Below, piece by piece: positions 33,821 to 44,258 of a stretch of 64,000 bases of DNA. The notes beneath the pieces were generated by a model. That model saw only the letters and a list, made by a program, of their open reading frames with translations, searched no databases and was not told the origin of the DNA. Positions within the stretch are counted from its first letter, which is position 1. Each line of letters starts with the position of its first letter. Made by a program: the position numbers and the translations under genes. This DNA comes from Cryptomeria japonica. Lineage: Eukaryota; Streptophyta; Pinopsida; Cupressales; Cupressaceae. The stretch covers positions 822,363,896 through 822,427,895 of the forward strand of contig NC_081414.1 in NCBI RefSeq assembly GCF_030272615.1, written 5' to 3'.

Positions 33821-34945
33821 TGCATCGATACGGTATGACTCTTGACGTTCTGACACTTTGGGATACACGATAGCATCATGCCTAGCATAAACCTGCCCAC
33901 CCAGATGTGCTCGTGATGTCAGTTTGTGCACATGATGTACTGAATCAATTCTCACCAATCTTGCAAATTTTTATTGCATGCAACTGACGGTTTTTGCAGT
34001 AGCCAAAAAAATGCTACCAATTGAAAATGGCTTAGAGTAATCAAAAACTAAGATAGGCCATTATAGAGGAGCCTCACACAAACCCATGAGTTCAAATGCA
34101 TTGACCATATGTGTCTTGGATTTGAAGAAATAGTCCGTCAAATTTTGACAATTTTTTGGACTCAGGGCAATTGAGAGATCGCACTGGTACGATGTAATTC
34201 TCGACGTTCTGACACTTTGGGATGCACGATAGGGGCATGCCTAGCATAAACCTATCCACCTAGATGGGCTCATGATGTTGGTTTGTGCACACGATGAACT
34301 GAATCAATTCTAGCCAATTTTGCAACTTTTTATTGCATGCATCTGACGATTTTTACAGTAGGCGAAAAAATGCTACCAATTGAAAATGGCTTGGGGTCAT
34401 CAATAACCAAGACAGGTCATTGTAGAGGATCCTCATGCAACCCCATGGGTTCAAATAGATTGACCATATGTGCCTTGGCTTTGAAGAAATAGTCCATCAA
34501 ATTTTGATAATTTTTTGGACTTAGGGCAATTGAGAGATCACACCGGTATGGTATGACTCTCGATGTTCTAACACTTTGGGATGCATGATAGGGGCATTCC
34601 TAGCATAAACCTTCCCACCTAAATGTGCTCATGATGTCATTTTGTGCACATGATGAACCCAATCAATTCTAGCCAATCTTGCAACTTTTATTGCATGCAA
34701 CTATTGGTTTTTGCAGCAAGCGAAAAAATGCTACCAATTGAAAATGGTTCGGAGTCATTGAAAATCGAGATACGCCATTGTAGAGAAGCCTCACATGACC
34801 CCATGAGTTCAAACAGATTGACCATATGTGTCCTAGACTTGAAGAAATAGTCCATCAAATTTTGACAACTTTTGGACTCAGGGCAAATGAGAGATTGCAC
34901 CGGTACGGTATGACTCTCGATGTTCTGATGCTTTGGGATGCATGA
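33821..34945 (+). repeat. Satellite array, left part (about 360-bp unit)
   Basis: Unit starts at 33821, 34181, 34540 and 34897, each about 357-360 bp, with constant landmarks GTATGACTCTCGA, CTTTGGGATGCATGATAG, GTGCACATGATG, TGCTACCAATTGAAAATGGC and GGACTCAGGGCAATTGAGAG. The array is interrupted by CopC at 34946 and resumes at 42597. Confidence 0.9.
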
Positions 34946-36471
34946 TGTTGGCATTATAATAGAAAGGGAGATTGTTGGCATTCCAATTACAATAAGAGAT
35001 TGTTGGCATTTCAATAAGGATAACGAGAAGGTTGTTGATGACTATGGATATAACTGATTAAGGATGATCACTGTCTTAATATTATTATTTTGTCAGTGAT
35101 GTCAAGAAATTGATTTTCTGATTCAGTATGATGTTGTGATATCTTAAGAAGTATGTTTTGAGAAGAATTAAGATGTCAGTAAAAGACATAGAAAGAATAA
35201 GGGGAATAATAAGTTATTCAATGGGCAACTATTACTGAGTTAGACAATGATGAGATCATGATGTTTAGATTGTTTTGATATCCTACATATGCTATTGTTT
35301 GTAAGGTTTTTACTATACTATGTTACCCAGCAAGGAAACTAGTTGGTAAACCCTAAGGAACCTAGTTGGTAAATCCTAAGGTTATTGCTATCAGTTAATA
35401 AAGGCAAAATGTCTACCGAGTGAAGTTTAGTATTTACCGAGTTGCAACCGAGTAATAACAGAATGCATTGAATGAATAAAAGCATTATTTAATGAAGGAA
35501 GCTGATGAGCTGGAGTTGATTAAATGATTGGTAAGTTATGCATGAAGTTTGTTAAGAATTTATGGCAATGAAAGATTGACAGGAAGATCTACAACTCAGA
35601 TTGAACTGCAATACCTTAGCACAAGTTCCAAGAAATATATGCAAGTTCCAAGGCAAGGTAAAATGTTTTCAGATCAAAGGATACATTGAACCTGGTCAAG
35701 ATTGAAGATCTGATGGCTATGATTGATCATGGGAAATGTGATCAAGGAGATTAAGTAGTAAGAATTGTTTATAAATAAGGAATTGTTGATAAACAATGAA
35801 TGTGAGCAAGTGTATGCACAGGGATGCTACATAGTGATTACCGAGCACTGAAGCTTGAAGACCTATTTTGATAACAAAGTATAGAGCCCAGCTGAGGGAC
35901 AAGATAAGTCTTATGACTAGATTGTATTGAGAAAATAAGAATCTTCTTTAGCATTTTTAGATGTGAAGTTGCATATATATTTCTATTACTGTTATTTTGT
36001 AAAGTGATAGAAAATCTCTTACCCGAGTGGACTTAACAGTCTTATTTGTAAAACCCTCTAGCAAGGTGACATTCTTATTGAGTGTTTGAAATCCTTTAAC
36101 AAGGTCACTTCTAACAAGGTGAAGATCTTAACAAATCTGAGGGAAATCCCTTAACCGGGTCACATCTAGCAATGTGTTTGTAATCTTTAATAGGATTTAC
36201 TTTTAACCGAGCATACTCTAGATGAGTATATTTCTTACTGGGTCCGAAATCCCATAGTGGTTTTTCCCTATTTGGGTTTCCACACTAAATTTGGTGTTAT
36301 ATATTTTGTGATCTTATCTGGTTATGAGTTTGCATGCTTTACAGTTTTTCTGATAAGGTTGCCGAGGTTGAATCTATTGATTTTATGGAAGATTAAGTTT
36401 GTATGATTCACCCCCCCCTCTCATCTTGTTAGCTTGGCATCTGTACTTAACATTTTGTATCAGAACTATCA
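34946..36471 (+). repeat. CopC 5' LTR with triplicated start
   Basis: Starts with three short units, each beginning TGTTGGCATT (34946, 34973 and about 35001). The 3' LTR starts with the second unit. Ends AACTATCA before the primer site. Confidence 0.85.
35770..35777 (+). promoter_or_regulatory. Putative TATA box in CopC 5' LTR
   Basis: TATAAATA about 820 bp into the LTR; the same motif is conserved in the 3' LTR near 41890. Confidence 0.45.
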
Positions 36472-36473
36472 AT

Positions 36474-36485
36474 TGGTATCAAAGC
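36474..36485 (+). promoter_or_regulatory. CopC primer binding site
   Basis: TGGTATCAAAGC (one change from the iMet-type site), two bases after the LTR. Confidence 0.85.
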
Positions 36486-36536
36486 ATTGGACTTTGGGAA
36501 GAAAAGTTTAAAGGCACTTGAGGCAAAGATCCAAAG

Positions 36537-37463
36537 ATGTATAAGAGGGATGCACCGAAGCTGAACAAGTCAAGTTTCTCTACATGGCAGAAAAGGATGA
36601 AGTTGCACTTATTAGGAATTGGAGAATATGTTGTATATTATCTAGAGAATGATTTCATTCCACCGAGTACCTATCCAATAACAATGGAAGAGATAAAGGC
36701 AAAATAAGAGCATACTCAAGCTATGATTGAAATAACATTTGCATTGACCGACTCAGAGTTTAATGACCTAGAAGGCTGCAATGATGCAAAGGAAATGTGG
36801 GATAAGCTCATATTTGTGTATGATGGAGATGAACATGTTCAAAGAGAAAAAGTGGATAGTCTAAGAGGACAAATGGAATCTATGAGGATGAATGAAGGTG
36901 AAAACATAACCCAGTATAGTACAAGGTTGAAGGAGATTGTCAATCAAATCAAAGGAGTAGGTGGAACCATTGAAGAAAAGGATATAACAAGTAAGTTGTT
37001 GAGAACCCTTCTACCAGCTTATGCAATCCAAGTCTCTGCAATCAATGAATTGAGGTCTGTACCCAACATGTCAGTTTCTTTAGATGCTACCATTGGCAAG
37101 TTACATGCATTTGAGTTAAGTAATTTTGATAACAGTGGGTCTTCGGTAAATAAGGTTGAATTTGCATTTAGTTCTTTCCATCTTAATGAATCTGATGATT
37201 GGAATGATAGAAAGTATAAGTATTCTGAAGGGAATCACAGTGGAGCAAGTGAAAGATTTCACAAAAACATGGAGGAGGTACACAAACTGTATGAGGAAAT
37301 CAGAAAGCAAGAAGAGTTTGAAGCACTTTTAGCCAGAAGGCTACAGAGAGGAAAAGGTAAGTACAAAGGAAAGTTACCTTTGAAATGTTTTAACTATGAT
37401 AAAATTGGACACATGGCTTCTAACTATCCTGACAAAGAATCTAGTGAAAAGAGAGATTACTGA
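36537..37463 (+). pseudogene. CopC gag (one internal stop)
   Basis: The ATG at 36537 (MYKRDAPKLNKSSFSTWQKR) starts the UBN2-type gag. A single TAA near 36702 interrupts an otherwise open frame through LEGCNDAKEMWDKLIFVYDG, LRGQMESMRMNEGENITQYS, LLRTLLPAYAIQV and ATIGKLHAFELSNFD. A knuckle at the end, CFNYDKIGHMASNY, has lost its second and last Cys to Tyr (C...Y...H...Y), so zinc binding is doubtful. Frame ends 37463. Confidence 0.85.
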
Positions 37464-38155
37464 GATGATAGACAGAAAGACAATCATTACAGAGGACACC
37501 GAGACTTCAGGAGAAGAGATAAAAAGTCATGCCTAATAGTTGATGAGGAATCTAATGATGATAAATTAGATGAAACTGATACAGAGGAAGTTGTTTATGT
37601 GGCTATCAAAGATGGATTAGATGAAGAAAGGTATGAAGAAAAACTTTGATATCTCATATAAATACTAATGATTCTTGGATCATAGATAGTGGCTGCTCAC
37701 ATCACATGACAAGTGATAAACACAAGTTTGTTATATTAGAAGATTATGATGGAGGCTATGTCAGATTTGGTAATGATGCACCATGTCCGGTAAGAGGTAA
37801 AGGATCGATAACACTTCTTGATAATGCAAAATGCAATGATATTTATTGGGTTGAAGGCTTGAAATACAATTTGTTGAGTGTAGCATAGCTAAACAACACA
37901 GCTTACCAAATAGAATTTCAAAAGGGAATTGTCAAAGTTCATGACAAGCATGGAAAGTTAGCTGCTACCGGGACACAAACAAATGGTAACACATTTCACC
38001 TTGACTCAACTCGGAATAAGTGTCTATATGCAAAGAGAGATGATATTTAGTTATGGCATAAAAGGTTTTGTCATATAAATTTTGATAATCTAATCAAAAT
38101 AAGCAAGAAGCACCGAGTAAGAGGTCTATCGAGTCTTCAAAAACCTGAGAATGCT
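37464..38155 (+). pseudogene. CopC protease and pre-integrase region
   Basis: The open piece 37646-37888 carries the aspartic protease motif SWIIDSGCSHHMTSDKHKF (intact DSG) and YWVEGLKYNLLSVA. The frame then breaks at a TAG, but the pre-integrase pattern (LDSTRNKCLYAK-like, LWHKRFCHINFDNLIKI) continues to the next ORF. Confidence 0.75.
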
Positions 38156-39029
38156 ATGTGTCGAGGATGCCAAATGGGAAAGATGACAAGAGAAAGCTTT
38201 ACAAGTAAGTCCTACACTTCTAAGGGAATTTTACATCTTGTGCATACTGATCTTTGTGATCCTATGAAAGTTCAGAGTTATTATGGTGATAAATATTTCA
38301 TATTATTTGTGGATGACTATTCAAGGATGATGTCAATAATATTTTTTAAAAGAAAAATCAGAATCTTTTCAAATGTTTAAATGGTACAAGGCAAGAGTTA
38401 AAAATGAAACAGGAAGACAACTGAAATGTCTTAGATCAAATAGAGGAGGAGAGTTCACATCTAATGAGTTTAACTTATTCTGCAATGATCATGGTATAAA
38501 AAGACAAGTCTCTGCACTGAGAACACCACAACAAAATGGAATAGCTGAGAGAAGAAATAGATCTATTGTGGATTGTGCCAGAACCCTAATGATTGAAAAG
38601 AAAGCTCCACAAACATTTTGGAGAGAAGCAATAAGCATAGCAGTCTACACCCTGAATCAAGTACAACTGAAGAAAGGAACTTTGAGGACACCTTATGAAA
38701 TCTGGTATGACAAGAAACCTAATGTAAGTTATTTTAAAATCTTTGGGAGTAGATGCTATGTTCACAAAGATGATAGAAATGGTAAGTTTGATCAGAAAAG
38801 TGAAGAAGGAAGATTTCTTGGTTATTCTTCTAGAAGCAAAGTATTTAAATGTCTGATCAAATCATCTAACAAAATAGTAGAAAGTTCAAATGTGAAGATT
38901 GATGAATTTGCAGAAAGAAATGATGAAGGAAACTCCAAAGAACCTAAAGATTATGAAGGATTTGTCTATGTTCAACCGAGAAGTCCTACCGAGAAGATTG
39001 CAGAAGAAAATGAAGAGAATATCTATTGA
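38156..39029 (+). pseudogene. CopC integrase
   Basis: 38156-38380 has CRGCQMGKMTRESF (zinc Cys pair), HTDLCDPMKVQSYY and FVDDYSRMMS with the first Asp. An overlapping frame shift leads into 38373-39029 with KCLRSNRGGEF (usual Asp is Asn), TPQQNGIAERRNRS (Glu kept), RTPYEIWYDKKPNVSYFKIF and GRFLGYSSRSK. One frameshift and the D-to-N change argue against function. Confidence 0.85.
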
Positions 39030-40718
39030 CCGAGTGATGAAGAAGATCATATAGAGCCTATCAAGCCTGTATTAGCCAAGTATGTCAGAAGGAATCATGC
39101 ATCAAGTCAGATTATAGGTGATAAGAATGATCCAGTGATGACAAGGAACAAACTGAGACAGAACACATGTTTGATATCTGAATTTGAACCGAGGATAGTG
39201 AAAGAGGCATTTAACAGTGAAGATTGGATAAATGCTATGATAGAAGAGACTGATCAAATAAAGAAGAATGACCCATGGACACTGGTCCCAAGACTGAAGG
39301 ACAAAAATGTAATCAGTACAAAGTGGATTTTCAGAAACAAGCTGAATGAAAAAGGTGAGGTCATTAGAAATAAAGCAAGATTAGTTTGCAAAGGTTATGC
39401 TCAAGAAGAAGGAATTGATTATGGTGAGACTTTTGCACCTATGGCAAGACTTGGAGTAAGAACATTGTTGGCATATGTTGCTTACAATAATTTCAAGGTA
39501 TATCAAATGGATGTCAAATCTGCATTTCTGAATGGTATATTAGAAGAAGAAGTTTTTATTGAACATCCTAAAGGATTTGTTGAAGGAAAGAATAATGATT
39601 AGGTATGTAAATTGAATAAAGCATTATATGGTTTGAAACAAGCACTTAGACCATGGTATGAGAGATTGCACTCATATTTGATCAAAATTGGTTTTGTAAG
39701 AACAAGTGAAAATAGTAACATGTACATGAAGAATGATGAAAGTGGAATACTAATCTCAGCCATATTTGTTGATGATATTATCTTTTGTGGAAATGACTCT
39801 CTATGCAAGAACTTTGGAAATGACATGAGCAAAGAATTTGAGATGTCATTAATCGGTGAGATAAAGTATTTTATAGGTTTACAAATACTGCAAATGAAAG
39901 ATGAGATTTTTATTACCCAATCCAAGTACATAAAGGAAATCTTGAACAAATTTGGAATGGAGGATTCAAAACCAGTAAGTACTCCTATGACTACCAACTG
40001 TAAACTATCAAAGAATGATGAATCTGAATCTATTGATGAAATACTTTACCGATCTATGATTGGGAAGTTGCAATATGTTGTTCATAGCAAGCCAGATATA
40101 GCACATGCAGTAGGTATAGTTGCAAGATTCTCTACAGATCCCAAGGAAACACACATGACAGCAATCAAAAGAATTTTCAGATACTTGAAAGGCACTGAAG
40201 ATTATGGCTTAGTATATCAGAAAGGAAATGTTTTTGATTTAAAAGTTTATACTGATGCTAATTGGGCAGGCAACATTGATGATAGGAAAAGCACAAGTGG
40301 AGGAGCTTTCTTTTTAGGAGAAAGACTAGTGAGTTGGCTTAGCAAGAAACAAGGATGTGTTTCACAATCAATAGTAGAAGATGAATATGTTGTTGCAGCA
40401 TTGAATTGTACTAATATAGCATGGATCAAACAACTGTTGGAAGGTATAAATGAGCAAGTTACCGAGCCAGTAACCATATTCTATGATAATGCTAGTGATA
40501 TAAACATTTCAAAGAATCTTGTTATGCACTCTAAGAAAAAGTACATCTCTATCAAATATCATTATCGTAGAGAAGAAGTTCAAGAGAAGAAAGTGGTGTT
40601 GGAGTATGTTAGCACAAAGGAATAAATAGCAGATATATTCACCAAGCCACTGCCAAGGGACACTTTTGAGTATCTCAGAAGTCAGTTAGGGGTCCTACCC
40701 CTATCTTCCATTCAGTGA
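39030..40718 (+). pseudogene. CopC reverse transcriptase - RNase H, three nonsense codons only
   Basis: The frame of 38373 stays in register to 40718 except for stops at 39027-39029, 39600-39602 and 40623-40625. [81 protein letters not shown], catalytic SAIFVDDIIFCGND, LQYVVHSKPDIAHAVG. RNase H: YTDANWAGNIDDRKSTSGGA, QSIVEDEYVVA, LVMHSKKKYISIKYHY, IADIFTKPLPRDTFEYLRS. The final TGA at 40716 follows LGVLPLSSIQ, the usual end of this family. Confidence 0.9.
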
Positions 40719-41113
40719 CCGAGTTCAGTGAAAGCATCAATTTGATGACTCTATAGAATATCTTTTAGGAGTTGATGCTGATTTACACACTTTAGGAGGT
40801 TTTCTAAAGGTGTATAGGAAACAATGACAGGGAATAGGAATTGAAGATAAAATGCTTCGACTGAGACTGAGTTGATATATAATAGAAAAGGAATTCACTT
40901 CTTAGTGGATGAAATTATGTTTTAGTTCTTTTCATTTTTGGCATTGGTGTCAAAAGGGGGAGAAGACTAATGAATGAGGGAGAAGTCTGAAGGAGAAGAC
41001 TACATTTTAGAACCAGGGAGAAGACTAATGTTAGAGGGAAAGTAAATTTCACAGCAATCCAAATCATATAGATCAAATCAATTGGTTTTGCCATCAATGA
41101 CAAATGGGGAGAT
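40719..41113 (+). promoter_or_regulatory. CopC 3' untranslated region and polypurine tract
   Basis: Purine-rich, with repeated GGGAGAAGACTAATG-like phrases at 40960-41040 and the terminal tract AAATGGGGAGAT at 41102-41113 before the LTR. Confidence 0.6.
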
Positions 41114-42591
41114 TGTTGGCATTCCAATTACAATAAGAGATTGTTGGTATTTCAATAAGGATATTGAGAAGGTTGTTGATGACTATGGATATAACTGATT
41201 AAGGATGATCACTGTCTTAATATTATTATTTTGTCATTGATGTCAAGAAATTGATTTTCTGATTCAGTATGATGTTTCCATATCTTAAGAAGTATGTTTT
41301 GAGAAGAATTAAGATGTCGGTAAAAGACATAGAAAGAATAAGGGGAATAATAAGTTATTCAATGGGAAACTATTACCGAGTTAGACAATGATGAGATCAT
41401 GATTTTTAGATTGTTTTGATATCCTACATATGCTATTGATTGTAAGGTTTCTACTATACTATGTTACCTAGCAAGGAACCTAGTCGGTAAACCCTAAGGA
41501 ACCTAGTCGGTAAATCCTAAGGTTATCGCTATTGATTAATAAAGGTAGAATGTCTACCGAGTTGCAACTGAGTAATAACAGAATGCATTGAATGAATAAA
41601 AGTATTATTTAATGAAGGAAGTTGATGAGCTAGATTTGATTAAATGATTGGTAAGTCGTGCATGAAGTTTGTTAAGAATCTATGGCAATGAAAGATCAGC
41701 AAGAAGATCTACAGCTCAGATTGAACTGCAATACCTTAGCACAAGTTCCAAGAAATATATGCAAGTTCCAAGGTGAGGTAAAATGTTTTTAGATCAAAGG
41801 ATACATTGAACCTAGTCAAGATTGAAGATTTGATGGCTATGATTGATTATTGGAAATGTGATCAAGGAGATTAAGCGATGAGAATTGTTTATAAATAAGG
41901 AATTGTTGATAAACAATGAATGCGGGCAAGTGTATGCACAGGGATGCTACATAGTGATTACTGAGCACTAAAGCTTGAAGACCTGTTTTGATAACAGAGT
42001 ATAGAGCCCAGTAGAGGGACAAGATAAGTCCTATGACTAGATTGTATTGAGCAAATAAGAATCTGCTTTAGCATTTTTAGATGTGAAGTTGCAGATATAT
42101 TTCTATTACTATTATTTTGTAAAGTGACAGAAAATATCTTAACTGAGTGGACTTAACAGTCTTATTTATAAAACCCTCTAGCGAGGTGACATTCTTATTG
42201 AGTGTTTGAAATCCTTTAACAAGGTCACTTCTGACAAGGTGAAGATCCTAACAAATCTGAGGGAAATCCCTTAACCAGGTCACATCTAGCAATGTGTTTG
42301 TAATCTTTAACAGGATTTGCTTTTAACCGAGCATACTCTAGAAGAGTATATTTCTTATTGGGTCTGAAATCCCATAGTGATTTTTCCCTATTTGGGTTTC
42401 CACATTAAATCTAGTGTTATATGTTTTGGGATCTTATTTGGTTATGAGTTTGCATGCTTTACAGTTTTTCTGATAAGGTTGCCGAGGTTGAATCTATTGA
42501 TTTTATCGAAGATTAAGTTTGTATGATTCACCCCCCCCTCTCATCTTGTTAGCTTGGCATCTATACTTAACATTTTGTATCATAACTATCA
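41114..42591 (+). repeat. CopC 3' LTR
   Basis: Matches 34973-36471; lacks the first 27-bp unit of the 5' LTR. Ends AACTATCA. Confidence 0.9.
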
Positions 42592-42596
42592 CATCA

Positions 42597-43745
42597 TAGG
42601 GGCATGCCTAGCATAAAAATACCCACCCAGACGTTCTCGTGACATCAGTTTGTGCACATGATGAACCAAATCAAATGTAGCCATTCTTGCAACTTTTCAT
42701 TGCATGCAATTGATAGTTTTTGCAGCAGGCACAAAAATGCTACCAATTGAAAATGGCTCGGAGTCATCGAAAACCGAGATAGGCTATTATAGAGGAGCCT
42801 CACATGACCCCATTAGTTCAAATGGATTAACCATATGTGTCCTGGATTTGAATAAACAGTCCGTCAAATTTTTACAATTTTTTAGACTCAGGGCAATTGA
42901 GAGATCACACCGGTATGGTATGACTCTCGACATTCTGACGCTTTGGGATGCATGACAGGGACATGCCTAGCTTAAATCTACCCACCTAGATGTGCTCATG
43001 ATGTCAATTTGTGCACATGATGAAATGAATCAATTTAGCCAATCTTACAACTTTTCATTGCATGCAACTAACGGTTTTTACAGCAGGCAAAAAAATGCTA
43101 CCAATTGAAAATGGCTCCCACTCATCAAAAACCAAGATAGGCCATTGTAGAGGAGCCTCACATGACCCCACTAGTTCAAATGGATTGACCATATGTGTCT
43201 TGGATTTGATAAAACAGTCTGTCAAATTTTGATATTTTTTTGGACTCAGGGCAATTGAGAGATCGCACTAGTACGGTATGACTCTCGATGTTCTGATGCT
43301 TTGGGATGCATGACAAGGGCATGCCTAGTATAAAACTACCCACCTAGATGTGCTCATCATTTCGGTTTGTGCACACGATGGACTGAATCAATTCTAGCCA
43401 ATCTAGCAACTTTGCATTGCATGCAACTGACGGTTTTTGCAGTAGGAGAAAAAATGCTACCAATTGAAAATGGCTCTGACTCATCAAAAAATGAGACAGT
43501 CCATTGTAGAGGAGCTTCATGTGACCCCATGGGTTCAAAAAAATTGACCATATGTGTCCTGGATTTGAAGAAACAGTTCGTCAAATTTTGACAATTTTTT
43601 GGACTCAGGGCACTTGAGAGATCGCACCAATGCGGTATGACTCTCGATGTTTTGATGCTTTGGGATTCTTGATAGGGGCATGCCTAGCATCAACCTTCCC
43701 ACCCAAATTCACTCACGACATCAGTTTGTGCACATGACGAATAAA
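42597..43745 (+). repeat. Satellite array, right part
   Basis: Continues the unit broken by CopC, then new units at 42906, 43265 and 43624. The last is cut after about 120 bp. In total about 6.3 units. Confidence 0.9.
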
Positions 43746-44258
43746 ATTTTACCATTGAGAGTGTGAGGGTGTTGTCGCACCAAACACATATTGTTGTTTA
43801 TATTCATATTGTTGATTACATATGCAAATATTCATTTAAATTTATAAAAAGGCAGCCACCAAATAAAGTGAATACACAATAATGAACTGAACACAAGGAG
43901 TTTTGTAGGGTTAATTCAACATTTTAGAAATTTTATCAAATCATATTCCATGATTGCAATGTTTTATATCATATATTTTTGTAGTTTATATTCATATTGT
44001 TGATTACATATGCAAATATTCATTTAAATTTATAAAAGGACAACCAAAAAATACAATGAATACAAAATAATGAACTCAGTATGCAATTATTGGATCAAAT
44101 ATCGATATTTATATATATTAAAAAATGCATGTCTGCCAAGTCAATACAAGTATTCCAAAAATGTGGCATATGCCATGTCCAAATCGATATACAATAAAAA
44201 TGTAGAATATGTCTATATGTATTTGTCATTCTATGACCAAAACTAACACTATATGATC
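43746..44258. other. Non-coding segment with a diverged direct repeat
   Basis: About 100 bp (TTATATTCATATTGTTGATT ... AATAATGAACT) is present at about 43797-43895 and again at about 43986-44080. Confidence 0.6.

Larger units (their letters stand above)
34946..42591 (+). mobile_element. CopC: full-length Copia retrotransposon inside the satellite array
   Basis: 5' LTR 34946-36471, 3' LTR 41114-42591. Target duplication CATGA (34941-34945) against CATCA (42592-42596), one mismatch; uninterrupted array units read CATGATAGGGGC at this spot, which confirms the site. The gag-protease-integrase-RT-RNase H order is on the plus strand. Pol has only a handful of stops, making it one of the youngest-looking copies here. 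Confidence 0.95.

Noticed and set aside
33821-43745. CRISPR-like array
   Set aside because: The units are 360 bp and fully repeated with no spacer structure; it is a satellite in a plant-type genome.
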